From IMG/VR virus record IMGVR_UViG_3300006990_000175, positions 1-23,081 of that record: DNA of 23,081 nucleotides; one strand, given 5' to 3'. This document shows positions 14,701 to 21,674 of this stretch, piece by piece. The position numbers and the translations under genes were made by a program. The first letter of the stretch is position 1. Each line of letters opens with the position of its first letter. Origin of the DNA: a virus. The notes beneath the pieces were generated by a model that saw only the letters and a list, made by a program, of their open reading frames with translations, made no database searches and had not been told where the DNA came from.

Positions 14701-16723
14701 TAATCATGTCCGGTGTCATTTCGTCACCGGTTCGTGTCTGATAAATTTCTTTGACTTTGTTTAAGTTTCCGTCAGTCAGATATCCTCGAATACCATTCAT
14801 ACCCAGCTTTTCTGTGATGGGACCCAAGCTGACTATGCTTTCGAACATTTGTCCGCCTATGTTGAGACCATCTCCAAGCTGTTGATTTGTCCAGTACGCA
14901 GCCTTGCCAGCCATAGTGAAAGCAGGTCTACCCGCAATCAAATGGAACATAGCACCTAGTCCCTCTGCAGCTAGACGATCTCCGCCTACAAGGGTCTTGG
15001 CTCCGAATAAGTTGCCCTCGCCGAATGCGTGCATCGTAATCGATAATGGAATAGCACCCTTTAAGTTTTCCTTGAAATTAGGAACGAACCGGCCCTTGAG
15101 GAACGTACGCACCATCATGCCAGTCAGTCTCTGATATTCGGCGTTGAGTTCCTTATACTCTGGATCAAACCTAGACGTACCGGACTGCCTAAGAATACGC
15201 ATATTATTTGAAATCGCGCTTCTTTCGTCTACAATCTTGGATATATTTGCAGAAACTTTTTCCATACCCAGAGCGTAGGTGGCAGCTTTCTTATTAAACT
15301 TGACTCTTTCCGCACCAAGCTTCATAGCTGTGCCAGCCTGTATGACAGTCATTCCTGCTAGGCTGGCGTACCTGTCACGCTCTTCTATGCTTGCATTCTT
15401 ATCATTCGCCTTTCTTTCTAGGTCGTCAAGCTTCTTGCGTACGTTCGCTAGGTTCCTGTTTCCCACGACTGTCTTTACTTTGCCTGCACCTACCATCGAC
15501 AGAGTGGATTCGGCAAGGACAAGGGCGTAGTTCTCTAGGCCCGTCAGTTCATCTAGGGACGTATTAAGAAGCACCTGTGCTATCTCTTCGTTTACGTACT
15601 GTGCAGGTGCTGTGAATTCTTGATCCCCTACCCTAGTTATCTGTGGGGCAGTGAGTCTGTCGTACGTTTCCTGATCAATCTCGCCGTTATCAAGCTGCCG
15701 CCGCAGGTCGGTGACAACCATGTCGTTCATCACAGAAGAAAGCTGACGAATAGAAAACGCATCCTCTGCTACATTCTTCCACCAGTTGCTTGCTCTCTCC
15801 CGTCTGCCCGCATCCTTGTTCCATTCGTCGAAGAATTCACGGCCCTTATTGTCGTTGCCCATATTCCACGCATTTGATGCTGTCGTCTTGGCAGCTGCCA
15901 TGATAGCGCCTGTTCCGTAATTTAGGACGACATCCGGCAGGTACACGGCTGTGCCCACGACAGCACCCTCATATATTTTCTCAACAAGATTGTCCCAGAA
16001 ATCGCCTGTGGATAGGTTGCGAACAAACGTCCTTTGAATAATCGCTTGATCCTGTGCGTTTAGGGGCTGTCCGTCCGGACCCATAACACGATCAGTGAAG
16101 GCTCCTGATACAACCCTAGCAATTTGTTTCTTGCCGTCGAATATTCTTTCCTGAACAGTTCGGAGTTCTGGATTTTCACGGGCTTCTTCCGTAGGAGCAA
16201 ATACATACTCTCCCGCTCCCGTCTGTTGTCCGAATTCTACGGGAGTTATGGCAGGCTGTTGCCCCGAATACATTAAAAAAGCATTTTCTAGGCGCTCTTG
16301 AGCGGCTTGCTTGTTTTCCGGAGTGATATCTTGGGCGTTGGGGTCAGAAAGCAATACGTCGTTTTGAAGATTACCCTGCGGTATTTTGGCTACAGTAGGA
16401 ATATCTCCGGATACAATCCTAGACTTGAATTCATCAAAGGTAAGAGTACGGGTCTGCTCTTCGATGCTTTGAGCAGCCATGTCTCCGGTGGTCTTAGGCT
16501 TGAGGAGTCCAGTATTGGGGTCCGTTTCTACATCATATGTCTCGTCCACACCTACGGGAGCATCTCCCGGAGTTTTTACGATGCCGCCGCCTGTAGTCGC
16601 TCGTCCCACGTCTGAGACAACGCCAGTCACCGCTCCTGTTACAGTCTTCGCTACGTCGCCTGCTGCTTTAGCCACAGGTATGATGTGGGGAAGAGGATTG
16701 AGGCTAGTTGTGGGTGTGGTCAT
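11759..16723 (-). CDS. Giant virion protein, likely DNA-ejection (internal core) protein
   Basis: A 1654-aa protein, the largest gene here. It begins MTTPTTSLNPLPHIIPVAKA; residues about 18-40 form an Ala/Val/Gly-rich amphipathic segment and 250-278 are weakly hydrophobic (AVVGTAVYLPDVV). Most of the rest is predicted long helices rich in Ala, Leu, Glu and Lys, and the tail is acidic (LPEEEEDD). I see no transglycosylase, protease or polymerase motif. Its size and its place after a 679-aa and a 498-aa virion-like protein parallel T7 gp16 after gp15 and gp14, proteins that leave the capsid and form the channel for DNA entry. The assignment rests on order and composition, not on sequence similarity. 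The ATG overlaps the stop of the previous gene (TAATG). Confidence 0.65.
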   Translation of the reverse strand: MTTPTTSLNPLPHIIPVAKAAGDVAKTVTGAVTGVVSDVGRATTGGGIVKTPGDAPVGVDETYDVETDPNTGLLKPKTTGDMAAQSIEEQTRTLTFDEFKSRIVSGDIPTVAKIPQGNLQNDVLLSDPNAQDITPENKQAAQERLENAFLMYSGQQPAITPVEFGQQTGAGEYVFAPTEEARENPELRTVQERIFDGKKQIARVVSGAFTDRVMGPDGQPLNAQDQAIIQRTFVRNLSTGDFWDNLVEKIYEGAVVGTAVYLPDVVLNYGTGAIMAAAKTTASNAWNMGNDNKGREFFDEWNKDAGRRERASNWWKNVAEDAFSIRQLSSVMNDMVVTDLRRQLDNGEIDQETYDRLTAPQITRVGDQEFTAPAQYVNEEIAQVLLNTSLDELTGLENYALVLAESTLSMVGAGKVKTVVGNRNLANVRKKLDDLERKANDKNASIEERDRYASLAGMTVIQAGTAMKLGAERVKFNKKAATYALGMEKVSANISKIVDERSAISNNMRILRQSGTSRFDPEYKELNAEYQRLTGMMVRTFLKGRFVPNFKENLKGAIPLSITMHAFGEGNLFGAKTLVGGDRLAAEGLGAMFHLIAGRPAFTMAGKAAYWTNQQLGDGLNIGGQMFESIVSLGPITEKLGMNGIRGYLTDGNLNKVKEIYQTRTGDEMTPDMITALKYVGRIAGSLDDEGLDQVVTAMEKSQNRTAFLIGQFEDDKEREAMRKILKEEFAIQSNIGWLRSANRLAGLEVNAMDSGSLDKLSEMAANQRMIEKGNGKTALLVKNLREMVAGKTDLFDPGEVNRYIAAMEASLTESTKFLNKDRAVLNQQIMDFKTAVIRDPNTPMPAGLIEGLDELQLKSLGDDVDILQTLNQQYETNRNLLADRAANIALFRRNDVKHLKLVGQQFELSIQNRLKRMKDLAKRDFIPLDKMAEEAGTSIPINKMILDLMEYAPEGDGLQAFFAKNSRFFVGTLGKQVYRAANRMAARSLESMEGDGYNALYKLHTNEKAGDLYLGKEGELKPLDILMFYMNPENQQKLGIEAPDLLASPGEVMDVYAAFRDYAVRTGDEGLASRYADYATQVEATVRDGMGQEFADQWKAARQTYQAEWFDKLRVGGPLTRIYKSQDGPVIAVEKKGEGLAASMERAESGEAIFFDDVAVGEEIPPEVISDRLFTIAYKGDTPLDAFDGLLKNVNAAMRGEDDALTQLLKTRNQLIQSFSDIVLEEGSEFVFDLSTEQGAKDFALLSSQLTELIYAKWGRNVGKGLEERLATQVATEARSGGYNFEAAENLNQLQDIFKITGNVTLEDGSTKVVPVYLVDFGKMIEQEQGIATIIGRATGDAGAAAKSDMEVLEAYKKFSEQVTSKLTASQAEILSNAKEVDDGVKLITRFQGDTNPQSFFENMVVNGDVDTMSNFLTAIATKLGDTFTTVDGATYNTEDVLRKGVNYLIINGMMQYAGYAPVAGAKSVGMNGKEFTNHAMYNPEMLTAALERDNVRQILSGIMDEEHIQYVSDMADLLSEENAYAAGARSIAESIDPKIKNIVSPMTPGNIMARGFNLARRMVSPQYVTAELAVNLAMQAGLNMMKLAAGNKENAEVMLKLMKYPDQMTKADLDIASNMTIDFVISELGQLGEEGRQYLDQLLELPEEEEDD

Positions 16724-18762
16724 TAAATGCTTCCCTGCGCTGCTTCGTAAGCGTCGATGATTGCTTGGTCAGTAATCGTATTGCCTGTCGCTTGATCTAT
16801 GTATTTTCCGCCTATTTTAATGACATTTGAGATATCCGGAGGAGTGGCCGCTCCAGACGCAGCCGACGTTGATCCCTGCCTGCCCATAGCATTAACCCCA
16901 CGCTCTAGTTCATCTATCATCAGCGTAGCCTCTACTACCTTCAAGTCGTTTGGTGTAGCTACGTAATCATCTGCAGCAAACTGCTCAAATACAGCATACT
17001 GCTCTTGTTTGATGGTAAATTCGCGTATTGCTTCATTCAGTGCGCCTGTGGCCTGTTCGATAGTGCTGAAGTTTGTGCCCAACTTACGAAGCTGAATTTC
17101 AATATCTTGGTTCGACAAGCGTCCTGACGGGTCAGCCGCCCGTGCCATACGGAAAGCGAGAGAGATACGCATGGCCTCTAGTCGAGCCATACGAACATCA
17201 CTCTGTTCCATAATACCGGCGTTAAGCTTGTCTAGGTACTCTTGAGTAAGGTTGTTATTATTAGCAAGCATATCTGCGTCTGACTGGCCCGGCATTGACA
17301 CGATACTCTTGACATCGCGAATAAGTCCGCCAAACATACCCTGATCTATATCGAAGACAACTTTGAGTTCCTTTTTAAAATTTTCGTAGGCCATGTTCGC
17401 GGCTTCTGCGGTAAGCTTGCCGTCTGCATCGCGATCCGCCGTTTCTACAAACTTTAAGAACTCAGTTTTTAATCTGTTTAGATCATCTACAGCAACCTTC
17501 AAATCACTCTGGCCATCCATAAATTCCTTGAACTTGATGTCCTGTTTATCGGGGCCAAACACTTTTTGCAGGATAAACGTCTGCACTGTCTGCGGCGCAA
17601 TTTGAACTGTATCGCCCACCATTGTAGTAGGCTGTTGCTGCACGGGGGCAGGGAGGTGTGCAGCTAGGGCGTACACTTTAGATCGATGATCACCACCATT
17701 AGACAGTGTAGATTCAGTTAAAGAGTTGTACATCAGTGTAGCAAAAGCACCGTCTCCTGCAATGGATTGGCGAATGCTTGATACTTTTATCTGATCCGGA
17801 TTAGCCATCTTGAGTCCGAATTCTAGCGCACCCTGTAGGGCATTTGCTGTATACGTAGGAAGCGTTTGTGGATCACCCGGAACATTCATAAACTGGGTCT
17901 GCCAGTAATCCAGAAGTGCCAGCCTGTCATTGCCCTGTAGACCCAGAGAAGTGGCTAGTTCGTCGTGAGCCTGTTGCAGGAGCGGCATGTTACTGAAGTC
18001 AAGATACTGATAGGATACGCTTCCGTCCGCTTGAATTTTTCCCTCACCTATGGAGGTGACATTCGTTCCGCCTGTCTGCAGTTGGGGTAGGATCGTGTCT
18101 AAGTCGGGAGACTTCCAACCAGATGCGCCAGTGACCCCCGGCGTATTCGGGAAGTATCCTTTTGCAAAGTTGTCCCAGTTCGCAATGGCAGGGAACATTG
18201 CGTTTTGTCCCTCGCCATACAGGTTAGGTATCTTTACTGCTCCGGGAGTTTTGGTATCCACCTCTTTTGTGGAAATGACCCTTCTAGCCGTAGTAACGGC
18301 GGCATTAATTTCAGATAGCTGTCCGGGAGTTTTTGTTGCAAGTGTTTCGACGTTCTTGGGATCAGCCATAATGCGAGTCCAGTCGTTTAGCAACTGATAC
18401 GATCCCTCATAGTCAAACTTAATCTCATTATCTAGCTTGAACCCGCCCAAAGAGTACGACTCTTCGTCTACAGTTTTTAGCAGCGGCACGATACTCGACA
18501 AGTCTGTGCTGATACGTGGACCCGGAGTACCGAAGATGTCAATACGTTCCCGTTCATCCAGTTTACCCTGCTGAGTTTTGATGGCATTGGCGATCACTGC
18601 TGCATTGGCTTGACTAAAGTTCTTGCCACCCGTCAGACTGGCGTTGATAAGCATGTCATTCAGCTTGTCAACACTCTGCTGCTCAGACGCACGAATAGCC
18701 TTCTCTTCCTGAATATTTTTAGTGAATCCCTGTACAAGACCCATGCCAAGAGCAGCTAGCAT
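16723..18762 (-). CDS. Virion protein, likely internal core protein (T7 gp15-like position)
   Basis: A 679-aa, mostly helical protein beginning MLAALGMGLVQGFTKNIQEE, with a short hydrophobic N-terminus followed by a long charged helix. Near the C-terminus there is a flexible Ser/Ala/Gly stretch (QGSTSAASGAATPP). No enzyme motif or named domain is seen. A GAGGAATAGGA ribosome binding site embedded in the stop of the previous gene supports the start. It is placed between the 184-aa and 1654-aa genes and probably belongs to the same ejection assembly. Confidence in the coding call is high, in the function moderate. Confidence 0.6.
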   Translation of the reverse strand: MLAALGMGLVQGFTKNIQEEKAIRASEQQSVDKLNDMLINASLTGGKNFSQANAAVIANAIKTQQGKLDERERIDIFGTPGPRISTDLSSIVPLLKTVDEESYSLGGFKLDNEIKFDYEGSYQLLNDWTRIMADPKNVETLATKTPGQLSEINAAVTTARRVISTKEVDTKTPGAVKIPNLYGEGQNAMFPAIANWDNFAKGYFPNTPGVTGASGWKSPDLDTILPQLQTGGTNVTSIGEGKIQADGSVSYQYLDFSNMPLLQQAHDELATSLGLQGNDRLALLDYWQTQFMNVPGDPQTLPTYTANALQGALEFGLKMANPDQIKVSSIRQSIAGDGAFATLMYNSLTESTLSNGGDHRSKVYALAAHLPAPVQQQPTTMVGDTVQIAPQTVQTFILQKVFGPDKQDIKFKEFMDGQSDLKVAVDDLNRLKTEFLKFVETADRDADGKLTAEAANMAYENFKKELKVVFDIDQGMFGGLIRDVKSIVSMPGQSDADMLANNNNLTQEYLDKLNAGIMEQSDVRMARLEAMRISLAFRMARAADPSGRLSNQDIEIQLRKLGTNFSTIEQATGALNEAIREFTIKQEQYAVFEQFAADDYVATPNDLKVVEATLMIDELERGVNAMGRQGSTSAASGAATPPDISNVIKIGGKYIDQATGNTITDQAIIDAYEAAQGSI

Positions 18763-18765
18763 ATC

Positions 18766-19320
18766 CTATTCCTCTGTTGTATCTTTCATGTTTATGAAGT
18801 TTTCTTCCGGGATCGGCTCCGGAGCATTGCCCTCACGGATACCCTTGTTCATTGTGTCCGCCACGTATGAGAACATAGCAGGATTGTTCTCACGCATCAT
18901 TGTGAAGAACGTCTTGTCGTCCATCTCACCCTCAGTGAGTGCGTCATCATTCTCAAAGAAACGATACGGTACGTTGTTTTCTTCCGCCATATTCGCAATA
19001 TATAGGGCAAGCGGACCCTTAATCAACAGGCCCACATCCGGCATGAACATGCCATCCTGAAATGCCTGAAACAGATAGCCCTCAACAAGAGCCTCGACGG
19101 ATGCACCCACCGCAAGAAGCTTGAACATCTCTTCACGGTTCTGCCGTATTTCCAGAGTATCCATAGCCCTCTTGAGAGCAGCTTCCGGATTCACCTGTCT
19201 TGGGGGTTTACCCCACGGCCAGCGTTCGTTGTCTGAAGTCATGCCGTAGCCGGGAGGAGCAGCACCGAAGTCGTCCTTCGCTTCGACGGTTCCTGCGGGC
19301 GGTGGTGTAATCTGCATCAT
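18766..19320 (-). CDS. Hypothetical virion-cassette protein (184 aa)
   Basis: Begins MMQITPPPAGTVEAKDDFGA; the first 45 residues are Pro/Gly-rich and likely flexible. The middle (about 46-115) is helical with a hydrophobic stretch MPDVGLLIKGPLALYIANMA, too polar at its ends to be a sure membrane segment. The end is acidic (PEPIPEENF...). No family recognised. It sits between the 132-aa and 679-aa genes with only a few bases on each side. Either of two adjacent ATGs could be the start; an AGGT about 8 nt upstream is weak. Confidence 0.6.
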   Translation of the reverse strand: MMQITPPPAGTVEAKDDFGAAPPGYGMTSDNERWPWGKPPRQVNPEAALKRAMDTLEIRQNREEMFKLLAVGASVEALVEGYLFQAFQDGMFMPDVGLLIKGPLALYIANMAEENNVPYRFFENDDALTEGEMDDKTFFTMMRENNPAMFSYVADTMNKGIREGNAPEPIPEENFINMKDTTEE

Positions 19321-19323
19321 AGT

Positions 19324-19722
19324 TTATACCTGTATGCCTGTTTGCTGGATGGCCTGTTGTTTGCCACCTCTGGCAGTAAAGTTGACATTTCCGTGCTTGG
19401 AGAACATGTCAATTACCTGTTGATTTCTTGCGCTGTTGAGCAGGTTGACTATCGCACTCTCTAGGCGGGGATCGGACTGTAGGACTTGTTGGATGGGATT
19501 CATTTGTACAGGAGTTGTTGCAGAACGTGAACCTGACGTAAGTTCGGCAGCGGTTCTAGATTGTAGATTGGGAGCCGCACCGAATGCGGGTTTTTCTTTT
19601 CCGCCACCAGCAGTCAAAAACGTATCGGCCAGCTTTTTTGCTGTCGCACCGCCCGTGCCACCTCCAAAGTATGTTCCTGCTGCTATGGCTGCTATGGGAA
19701 GCAGTGATTTAAGTAGGTTCAT
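19324..19722 (-). CDS. Small virion-cassette protein with hydrophobic Gly-rich N-terminus (132 aa)
   Basis: Starts MNLLKSLLPIAAIAAGTYFG, a hydrophobic helix followed by GGGTGGATAKK. This resembles a signal- or membrane-inserting segment, although no cleavage site is obvious. The rest is polar, Gln/Asn/Ser-rich, with a predicted helix at about 78-107. No domain recognised. An ideal TAGGAGAT ribosome binding site, which includes the stop of the upstream gene, precedes the ATG. A membrane-active component of the ejection apparatus would fit the sequence and place. Confidence 0.55.
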   Translation of the reverse strand: MNLLKSLLPIAAIAAGTYFGGGTGGATAKKLADTFLTAGGGKEKPAFGAAPNLQSRTAAELTSGSRSATTPVQMNPIQQVLQSDPRLESAIVNLLNSARNQQVIDMFSKHGNVNFTARGGKQQAIQQTGIQV

Positions 19723-19732
19723 TGGTTATCTC

Positions 19733-21229
19733 CTATGTCGAGTCATCAGAGCCGCTGCCCATCCACGCAGCAATCCAGTTACCGATACCCATAGCTAGGT
19801 TGTCCTTTTGTTGTTTGCTATACAGTTCTTTTGTGTTCGCAAACTCCATCGCCATGATACCAACCTCATGTTGCCGTTGCAGGAATGACTCTGTTTTCTG
19901 AAAATTCCATGCTGCGTTGTCACGATACTTTTGCCACAAGTTGTTCAAGGCATTCTGGCTGGAGTTGTAGGCATTCGCTACATTGATTCGATTTGTTTCG
20001 TTTTGCACGGCTGTGGCAGCAGTGTTGACCTGTCTGCGCCACTGGACATTCGACTGGTCTACAGCGTACTGCATATTCGCATTGAACTTCTCACGGTTGT
20101 CCCGCATAGCTGCATTGAATTGTGCCTGTGCGTTTGCTTCTCCGGCGTTGAACTGACGCATAGCAGCAACACGGTTCATGTTTGCTGTTTCGACTTGTGA
20201 TCCCAGTTCAGCGAAGAACTCCTCAACCTGCAACTCGTTCTTTGCGTTGAATTGTTGACGAGCATTGTCTTCTGCAGCATCCTTAAACATCGCCTGTGTT
20301 AGGGCGTTGTATGACAGGGTATTGCCCTGCTGCCGTGCGTCGAGGTTCTTTGTTTCGACAGACAGAAGGACTTGTGCGTTGGTAACAGCACCCTGCAGAC
20401 GAGCCGACAAGTTTGCTTTGTCCATCGCCGCATATACTGCTGCGTTTTGCAGGGCTGTTTTCTGTTGATTGTTAAGATTTTGTAGCTGTATCGTGGCGTA
20501 CTTGTTGGCATCTTGTGATGCTATGACAACGCCCGACTCCATAACAGCCTGCGTCATAGCCGCTGCAGCCATAGACGATGCACCCAAGCCACGTGCCTGC
20601 ATAACACCGGCCACCTTGCGTACGGCAGGTGCGGCCCATGCTGGCATAGGCTTACCCTCTTCGATACTACCCAGCAACTCACCAAGCTGGTATTGAACAG
20701 TGGCGCGTGGGTCAAGTTCCTGTGTGGCGGCTACGGCCTGTGATCCAGCAGACACAGTACCCTCAACTTGTGAGATGTCAACTTGAGGACGACGTGCATC
20801 CTCAATCTGTGCTGCCGTCATACCCTGAACGTCAGGAGCAACCCTTGTTGTCGAATCTACTTGGCCTAAGTCAGGAGTCTGTTGAGTAGGTATGTCCGCA
20901 ACGATAGACCCTTGACCGGGCTGGACAGGAGCAGGGAATATAAGTCCCTGCTGGGCCTGCGCGAGGTTGTCTCCTTCAAACGCAATATCGAAACGGGGAA
21001 AACGTCCGTAATAATTATCATTGTAATTCGGACCAGAAATTCCGGCAGTAGTTGTAGCGGCTCTGGGCGTACCCACCAATTTTTTACCCGCTAGGGTATC
21101 CATTTCTCCTTCTTGAACAGTAGGAAGAGCGGCCTCAAGCTGGGGAATACCCGTAGTTTCCCCTGCTGCTACCTCGCCTATTTGATTCATAAGGTCTGCG
21201 TCGGTGGATATTTTATTTACGTCAGACAT
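19733..21229 (-). CDS. Virion protein with 11-residue helical repeats (T7 gp14-like position)
   Basis: A 498-aa protein. Residues 1-170 are low in hydrophobics, Gly/Pro/Gln-rich and probably extended. Residues about 195-235 contain an Ala-rich stretch (MQARGLGASSMAAAAMTQAV). From about 240 to 470 it is a long Gln/Asn/Ala-rich helix. Within that, QFNA recurs at 326, 359 and 370, KFNA at 381 and EFFA at 337, all in an 11-residue register. Such hendecads form unusual coiled coils or helices lying on membranes. No family is identified by motif. As the first large protein in the run before the 679- and 1654-aa genes it corresponds in place to T7 gp14, an internal protein that enters the host outer membrane. 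Confidence 0.6.
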   Translation of the reverse strand: MSDVNKISTDADLMNQIGEVAAGETTGIPQLEAALPTVQEGEMDTLAGKKLVGTPRAATTTAGISGPNYNDNYYGRFPRFDIAFEGDNLAQAQQGLIFPAPVQPGQGSIVADIPTQQTPDLGQVDSTTRVAPDVQGMTAAQIEDARRPQVDISQVEGTVSAGSQAVAATQELDPRATVQYQLGELLGSIEEGKPMPAWAAPAVRKVAGVMQARGLGASSMAAAAMTQAVMESGVVIASQDANKYATIQLQNLNNQQKTALQNAAVYAAMDKANLSARLQGAVTNAQVLLSVETKNLDARQQGNTLSYNALTQAMFKDAAEDNARQQFNAKNELQVEEFFAELGSQVETANMNRVAAMRQFNAGEANAQAQFNAAMRDNREKFNANMQYAVDQSNVQWRRQVNTAATAVQNETNRINVANAYNSSQNALNNLWQKYRDNAAWNFQKTESFLQRQHEVGIMAMEFANTKELYSKQQKDNLAMGIGNWIAAWMGSGSDDST

Positions 21230-21230
21230 A

Positions 21231-21431
21231 CTAATTCATTCCCATAAATACTGTAACTACCATAGCAACCACCATCACCGTACTGCCCATTATCATTGCT
21301 TCCAGCCGCCACATGCGCTTGTCTAGTGCTTCTAACTTTTCCTGCACAGAGGCGTACCGGATGGCACACTCCTTCTCATGTGCCTCAAGTTCCATCTGTG
21401 TTTTGAGTACGGGTTCCACAGCCAGTTTCAT
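21231..21431 (-). CDS. Holin-like small membrane protein (66 aa)
   Basis: An N-terminal coiled-coil-like helix (about 5-44, with EKLEALDKRMWRLEAM) is followed by one transmembrane helix at about 47-64 (GSTVMVVAMVVTVFMG) and a two-residue tail. This coil-plus-single-TM layout resembles XhlA-type holin-associated proteins and some phage pinholins. No endolysin or spanin is found in the window, so a lysis role is not confirmed; a membrane anchor for the virion is the alternative. The ATG overlaps the previous stop (TAATG). Confidence 0.5.
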   Translation of the reverse strand: MKLAVEPVLKTQMELEAHEKECAIRYASVQEKLEALDKRMWRLEAMIMGSTVMVVAMVVTVFMGMN

Positions 21432-21673
21432 TACGATGCTTTGTAGGCTTTGCCGTCAGTGATAGCTTTTGTGGTAGCCGCCATGTCTTCAGAACCCCAG
21501 TCGTCTTTAGCTTTCATCAACTCAAGATGTTCGACATTGCGGTCAACACAATCCTGACGGTCAGTGGCGTCATCATCTGCCATCTGTTCGCCAGCAATGA
21601 CGGCGTTGATAAGGCCAACGCTGTGACCCATAGCGGTATAGTCTTGTGTTTTTTCTGCGTCTGTTCTCGCCAT
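21431..21673 (-). CDS. Hypothetical protein (80 aa) after the tail fibre
   Basis: Begins MARTDAEKTQDYTAMGHSVG and ends DGKAYKAS. It is acidic, probably a helical pair, with one Cys (QDCVDR). The ribosome binding site TTAGGAGAA lies in the last codons of the tail fibre gene, with the stop TAA only a base from the ATG, so expression is tied to the fibre. No family recognised. Confidence 0.6.
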   Translation of the reverse strand: MARTDAEKTQDYTAMGHSVGLINAVIAGEQMADDDATDRQDCVDRNVEHLELMKAKDDWGSEDMAATTKAITDGKAYKAS

Positions 21674-21674
21674 T

